DNA of 9,968 nucleotides, from assembly GCA_964477085.1 (NCBI GenBank), contig CAYZDF010000085.1, forward strand, positions 1 to 9,968, in the 5' to 3' direction. This stretch comes from Dichloromethanomonas sp964477085 (GTDB lineage Bacteria; Bacillota; Desulfitobacteriia; Desulfitobacteriales; Syntrophobotulaceae). Both the position numbers and the translations under genes were made by a program. Below are positions 7,203-9,968 of the stretch, piece by piece; positions within the stretch are counted from its first letter, which is position 1; the number at the start of each line of letters is the position of its first letter. The notes beneath the pieces are model-generated. The model saw only the letters and a program-made list of their open reading frames with translations, had not been told where the DNA came from and ran no database searches.

Positions 7203-7352
7203 TTGCGAAGAGAGGCAGTAGAGCCTTTTCAGCAAAGAATTTTTTGACCAGTACTTTGCATTCGATGCAGAGGATTAAGGCCATACGGACAGCCGGGTCA
7301 AAAGCCGAAAATGGCAACTTTGTTTGCCTTATTGATTGAGCATCGGCTCTAA
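7203..7352 (+). ncRNA. Structured non-coding RNA, tentatively raiA motif
   Basis: Dense exact pairings begin at the promoter's start point. TAGAGCC (7219-7225) pairs with GGCTCTA (7345-7351) as a closing helix. TTTTGACC (7242-7249) pairs with GGTCAAAA (7296-7303). CTTTGCAT (7254-7261) pairs with ATGCAGAG (7265-7272) around a TCG loop with one wobble. GGCAA (7313-7317) pairs with TTGCC (7324-7328). A second use of the 3' arm, AGCCGA (7303-7308) with TCGGCT (7343-7348), excludes the closing helix. The single-stranded core around 7273-7295 (GGATTAAGGCCATACGGAC) looks like conserved RNA rather than spacer. From memory the block resembles the raiA motif, a Firmicutes and Actinobacteria non-coding RNA linked to sporulation and aggregation; this identity is recollection, not a search. 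It could also be part of a riboswitch-like leader for the downstream polyamine genes. The 3' end is uncertain. Confidence 0.6.
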
Positions 7353-7550
7353 AATTTATGAGTTGGCTACTTTATAGCCGTGTGCAGATATCTGCGCATC
7401 ACACTTGTGAACGATCAATAAGAGTAGTAAAAGTAATTCCTTGCTATATAGACTCTGAAACCTCGAAAGCTGAATTAAACAACTCTTCTTTCTGATAGGC
7501 TTGGTCTTTTATGATTGAGGAGTCAAATAATTAGTTTTTTTGATCTTCTG
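7353..7550 (+). other. Untranslated leader segment with several possible hairpins
   Basis: No coding frame is supported. Visible pairings are GGCTA (7365-7369) with TAGCC (7375-7379), a perfect 12-bp palindrome GCAGATATCTGC (7384-7395), AGAGT (7421-7425) with ACTCT (7452-7456), and ACTCTTC (7482-7488) with GAGGAGT (7517-7523, one wobble). A T7 run (7535-7541) comes 11 nt after the last hairpin, too far for a standard terminator. GCATCACACTT (7396-7406) can pair with the left arm of the terminator at 7551. Confidence 0.45.
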
Positions 7551-7606
7551 ACTTAGGTGTGGTGTACTGTGTTATTTGTACAGTTTACCGTTCCCTGAGT
7601 TTTTTT
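7551..7606 (+). terminator. Intrinsic terminator or attenuator upstream of the polyamine genes
   Basis: The left arm 7551-7570 (ending GGTGTACTGT) folds onto the right arm 7580-7599 (starting ACAGTTTACC) over a 9-nt loop. The top is ACTGT:ACAGT, then a T-T mismatch, a helix through GGTG:TACC with wobbles, and the base ACTTAGG:CCCTGAG with a bulge. T7 (7600-7606) follows at once. The helix is long but imperfect. It ends 104 nt before the dehydrogenase ATG, so it either ends the ncRNA transcript or attenuates the operon. Confidence 0.55.
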
Positions 7607-7710
7607 ATTTGCCTTCATTACTTAGCACATTGCGTTTTGTTATTACCGATCCAAATGGATTGTTTTAATACCCTTAGTTAACAATAAACAATACGATTGG
7701 AGGCTACAAA

Positions 7711-8910
7711 ATGGGAAAAATACTTGTCATTGGCTGTGGCGGTGTTGCTAACGTGGCGATCCACAAAATCTGTCAGAACCATGAGGCTTTCGGGAAACTG
7801 GTCATTGCCAGCCGTACGGTATCTAAATGTGAGGACCTTGCTGCAAAATTGGGATGCGGCAAAACCAAAATTAGGACGGCACAGGTAGATGCGGATAATG
7901 TTGATGAACTTATCGCCCTCATCAACATAGAAAAGCCGGATGTCGTCCTGAACCTTGCGCTTCCTTATCAGGATCTGACGATTATGGATGCTTGCCTGGC
8001 TACCAAAACACACTATGTGGACACGGCTAATTACGAGCCCAGAGATACTGCCCATTTTGAATATAAATGGCAATGGGCCTATCGGGAAAAGTTTAAGGAA
8101 GCCGGAATTACCGCACTCCTCGGTTCGGGTTTTGACCCAGGGGTTACTGGCGTTTTCAGTGCCTATGCCCTTAAACATCATTTTGATGAGATCCATGAAA
8201 TCGATATCCTGGATTGTAATGGAGGGGACCATGGGTATCCTTTTGCCACCAACTTTAATCCTGAGATCAATATCAGGGAAGTTACTGCCAAAGGAATGTA
8301 TTGGGAAAACGGTGAGTGGGTTATCACGGACCCCATGGAAATCAAGCGGGAATACGACTTTAAAGGCGTGGGTAAGAAAGATATGTATCTGTTACACCAC
8401 GAAGAACTGGAAAGCCTTGCTCTTAACATCAAGGGGATTAAACGTATCCGTTTCTTCATGACCTTTGGCCAGAGTTATTTGACTCACCTGAAATGCCTGG
8501 AAAATGTGGGCATGACCAGTATTGAACCCATCATATATAACGGTATGGAGATTATCCCTCTACAATTCCTTAAAGCTGTCCTGCCCGATCCGGCCTCCTT
8601 AGGTCCCCGTACCAAAGGTAAGACAAATATCGGCTGTATTTTTAAAGGGATAAAAGATGGCAAACAGAAAACCTACTGCCTCTATAATATCTGCGACCAT
8701 GAAGATTGCTTCCGTGAGGTAGGCAGTCAGGCGATCAGTTATACCACCGGCGTACCGGCTATGATTGGGGCTATGCTTGTCATGAATGGTACCTGGCAAA
8801 AACCCGGTGTTTATAATATGGAAGAATTCGATCCGGATCCCTTTATGGAAGAATTGAACAAATGGGGGCTCCCTTGGGAAGAAGATTTTAATCCAGTGAT
8901 GGTACCCTAA
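7711..8910 (+). CDS. Carboxynorspermidine/carboxyspermidine dehydrogenase (saccharopine dehydrogenase-like)
   Basis: 399 residues, the usual family length. The start is fixed by GGAGG (7699-7703), 7 nt before the ATG. The enzyme uses NADPH to condense L-aspartate semialdehyde with putrescine or 1,3-diaminopropane, giving carboxyspermidine or carboxynorspermidine in the cytoplasm. The N-terminal Rossmann fold shows MGKILVIGCGGVANVAIHKI (G8, G10, G11). ASRTVSKCEDLAAKLG (33-48) fits the strand and helix that contact the cofactor ribose phosphate. PDVVLNLALPYQDLTIMDAC (76-95) and HYVDTANYEP (101-110) follow. GSGFDPGVTGVFSAYA (138-153) is a hallmark of this saccharopine-dehydrogenase-like group. 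The adjoining nspC homologue makes polyamine synthesis far more likely than lysine metabolism. The stop codon overlaps the nspC start (TAATG). Expression may depend on the structured leader and attenuator upstream. The preferred diamine cannot be told from sequence. Confidence 0.93.
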   Translation: MGKILVIGCGGVANVAIHKICQNHEAFGKLVIASRTVSKCEDLAAKLGCGKTKIRTAQVDADNVDELIALINIEKPDVVLNLALPYQDLTIMDACLATKTHYVDTANYEPRDTAHFEYKWQWAYREKFKEAGITALLGSGFDPGVTGVFSAYALKHHFDEIHEIDILDCNGGDHGYPFATNFNPEINIREVTAKGMYWENGEWVITDPMEIKREYDFKGVGKKDMYLLHHEELESLALNIKGIKRIRFFMTFGQSYLTHLKCLENVGMTSIEPIIYNGMEIIPLQFLKAVLPDPASLGPRTKGKTNIGCIFKGIKDGKQKTYCLYNICDHEDCFREVGSQAISYTTGVPAMIGAMLVMNGTWQKPGVYNMEEFDPDPFMEELNKWGLPWEEDFNPVMVP

Positions 8911-9968
8911 TGGAACAATACTTCTTCCGAGTGCCCACACCCAGTTACGTGATCAGTGAGGAACTGCTGATTCAGAACCTACAGATTCTTAAACGCGTAC
9001 AGGAACAAAGCGGGGCAAGAATCTTATTGGCCCAGAAAGCATTCTCCATGTTTCGTGTTTATCCCCTGCTGGCAGAATATCTCTGTGGAACAACAGCCAG
9101 CGGCTTGTACGAAGCAAAATTAGGGCGCGAAGAATTTGGCAAAGAAGTTCACATCTTCAGCCCTGCTTACCGTGAGGATGAATTTGAGGCCATTCTGGCA
9201 GTTTCTGATCATATCATATTTAACAGTTTCAAGCAGTGGACTAAATTCGGGAAAAAAGCACTGGCTGCAGGTAAACACTGCGGCCTAAGGCTTAACCCGG
9301 AGTGTTCCACCCAAGAGAGTCATGCAATCTATGATCCTTGCTCACCTTACTCGAGGTTCGGTGTTACGAAGGCGAATTTTGATGCCGGTCTGCTGACAGG
9401 TCTTTCCGGATTTCATATGCATACACTGTGTGAACAAAATGCAGATGCTCTGGTAACGACACTGGAAGCCTTGGAACGTTCATTTGGTCAGTATTTACAC
9501 GGAATGAAGTGGTTGAATCTCGGCGGTGGACATCATATCACCCGTCCTGATTACGATATTGAATTGCTGATTAAAACCATCCGCCGTCTGCAAGAAAAAT
9601 ATGGGGTTATCGTGTATCTGGAGCCGGGAGAGGCCGTAGCACTCAACGCCGGCTTTCTGGTATCAACCGTTCTGGATACCCTGCATAACGGTATGGAAAT
9701 CGCAATTTTAGATACTTCTGCAGCCTGTCATATGCCGGATGTTCTGGAAATGCCTTACCGCCCACGGATCATCGGAGCAGGGGAACCCCAAGAGAAACCC
9801 TACAACTACAGGTTGGGTGGACCGACCTGTCTGGCAGGTGACATCATCGGGGATTATTCCTTTGATCAGCCACTACGTCCTGGAGACCGTTTGGTTTTCT
9901 GCGATATGGCCATCTATTCTATGGTTAAGAACAATACATTTAACGGGATCCGTCTGCCTGATATCATT
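8910..9968 (+). CDS. nspC: Carboxynorspermidine/carboxyspermidine decarboxylase (3' end outside window)
   Basis: 353 codons are present, open to the last base; the family is about 370-400 residues, so only a short tail is missing. This PLP enzyme of the alanine racemase-like fold (fold type III) decarboxylates carboxyspermidine to spermidine or carboxynorspermidine to norspermidine. Visible motifs are the Schiff-base lysine K43 in ILLAQKAFSM, the phosphate-binding glycines in LNLGGGHH (202-209), EPGE (238-241), the catalytic cysteine C307 with D311 in GGPTCLAGD, and CDMAIYSMVKNNTFNGIRLP (331-350) near the C-terminus, typical of NspC rather than diaminopimelate or ornithine decarboxylases. The ATG at 8910 shares its A with the dehydrogenase stop TAA; the ribosome site is weak (GTGATGG), so translation is probably coupled. 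Other polyamine genes such as arginine decarboxylase or agmatinase may follow beyond the window; that is inference. Confidence 0.93.
   Translation, partial: MEQYFFRVPTPSYVISEELLIQNLQILKRVQEQSGARILLAQKAFSMFRVYPLLAEYLCGTTASGLYEAKLGREEFGKEVHIFSPAYREDEFEAILAVSDHIIFNSFKQWTKFGKKALAAGKHCGLRLNPECSTQESHAIYDPCSPYSRFGVTKANFDAGLLTGLSGFHMHTLCEQNADALVTTLEALERSFGQYLHGMKWLNLGGGHHITRPDYDIELLIKTIRRLQEKYGVIVYLEPGEAVALNAGFLVSTVLDTLHNGMEIAILDTSAACHMPDVLEMPYRPRIIGAGEPQEKPYNYRLGGPTCLAGDIIGDYSFDQPLRPGDRLVFCDMAIYSMVKNNTFNGIRLPDII

Noticed and set aside
7014..7317. Two overlapping minus-strand frames of 73 and 77 codons (7014-7235 and 7084-7317) with hydrophobic, Cys-containing translations
   Set aside because: They lie antisense to the structured RNA and its promoter and have no ribosome site. 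Their apparent conservation would be explained by the RNA beneath them.
7203..7352. Lysine, SAM, TPP, FMN, cobalamin, c-di-GMP or glycine riboswitch
   Set aside because: None of the conserved core sequences I know for these classes was found in the leader.
7549..7566. T-box riboswitch signature near AGGTGTGGTGTAC
   Set aside because: The conserved T-box core (AGGGTGGnACCGCG type) is not matched and no specifier-loop stem I is evident upstream.

Overview
The window looks like a chromosomal segment of a spore-forming, low-to-mid GC Gram-positive anaerobe (Firmicutes, Clostridia; Peptococcaceae would fit, but this is inference). Pointers are strong GGAGG-type ribosome sites, consensus sigma-A promoters with 17-bp spacers, a DUF1847-type cysteine-rich protein, a KPxIYxY-type exported protein and the carboxyspermidine route to polyamines. 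No phage, IS, tRNA, rRNA or CRISPR sequence was seen.

Region 1 (1-4875, + strand) is a cell-envelope gene cluster of unassigned function: the 3' end of a probably exported or lipid-anchored protein, an 819-residue protein with about seven membrane helices and a long TPR-like tail, a 284-residue protein with three N-terminal membrane helices and TPRs, and a 353-residue exported protein that ends in a widespread but uncharacterised Gram-positive domain. The last three are tightly packed (4-nt overlap, then a 19-nt gap) and are very probably co-transcribed. The best guess is a membrane-anchored assembly with TPR scaffolds and a surface or secreted effector. No enzyme motif reveals its chemistry.

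Region 2 (4876-6227) is mostly non-coding. It holds a possible terminator, a decayed fragment of a sensor histidine kinase ATPase domain with an internal deletion and a nonsense codon, a minus-strand cupin gene with a sigma-K-like upstream element, an oddly placed strong terminator, and a good sigma-A promoter for the next gene.

Region 3 (6228-6942) is a single-gene unit: a DUF1847 cysteine-rich putative metal-binding protein with its own promoter, ribosome site and terminator.

Region 4 (6943-7710) is a long intergenic region. A near-consensus sigma-A promoter drives a stretch with extensive base-pairing that looks like a conserved structured RNA (tentatively the raiA motif). Farther along is an intrinsic-terminator-like hairpin about 105 nt before the next gene, and an 11-bp upstream complement could act as an antiterminator.

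Region 5 (7711-9968) encodes carboxy(nor)spermidine dehydrogenase and, overlapping by 1 nt, carboxy(nor)spermidine decarboxylase (NspC, running off the window). Together they condense putrescine or diaminopropane with aspartate semialdehyde and decarboxylate the product to spermidine or norspermidine.
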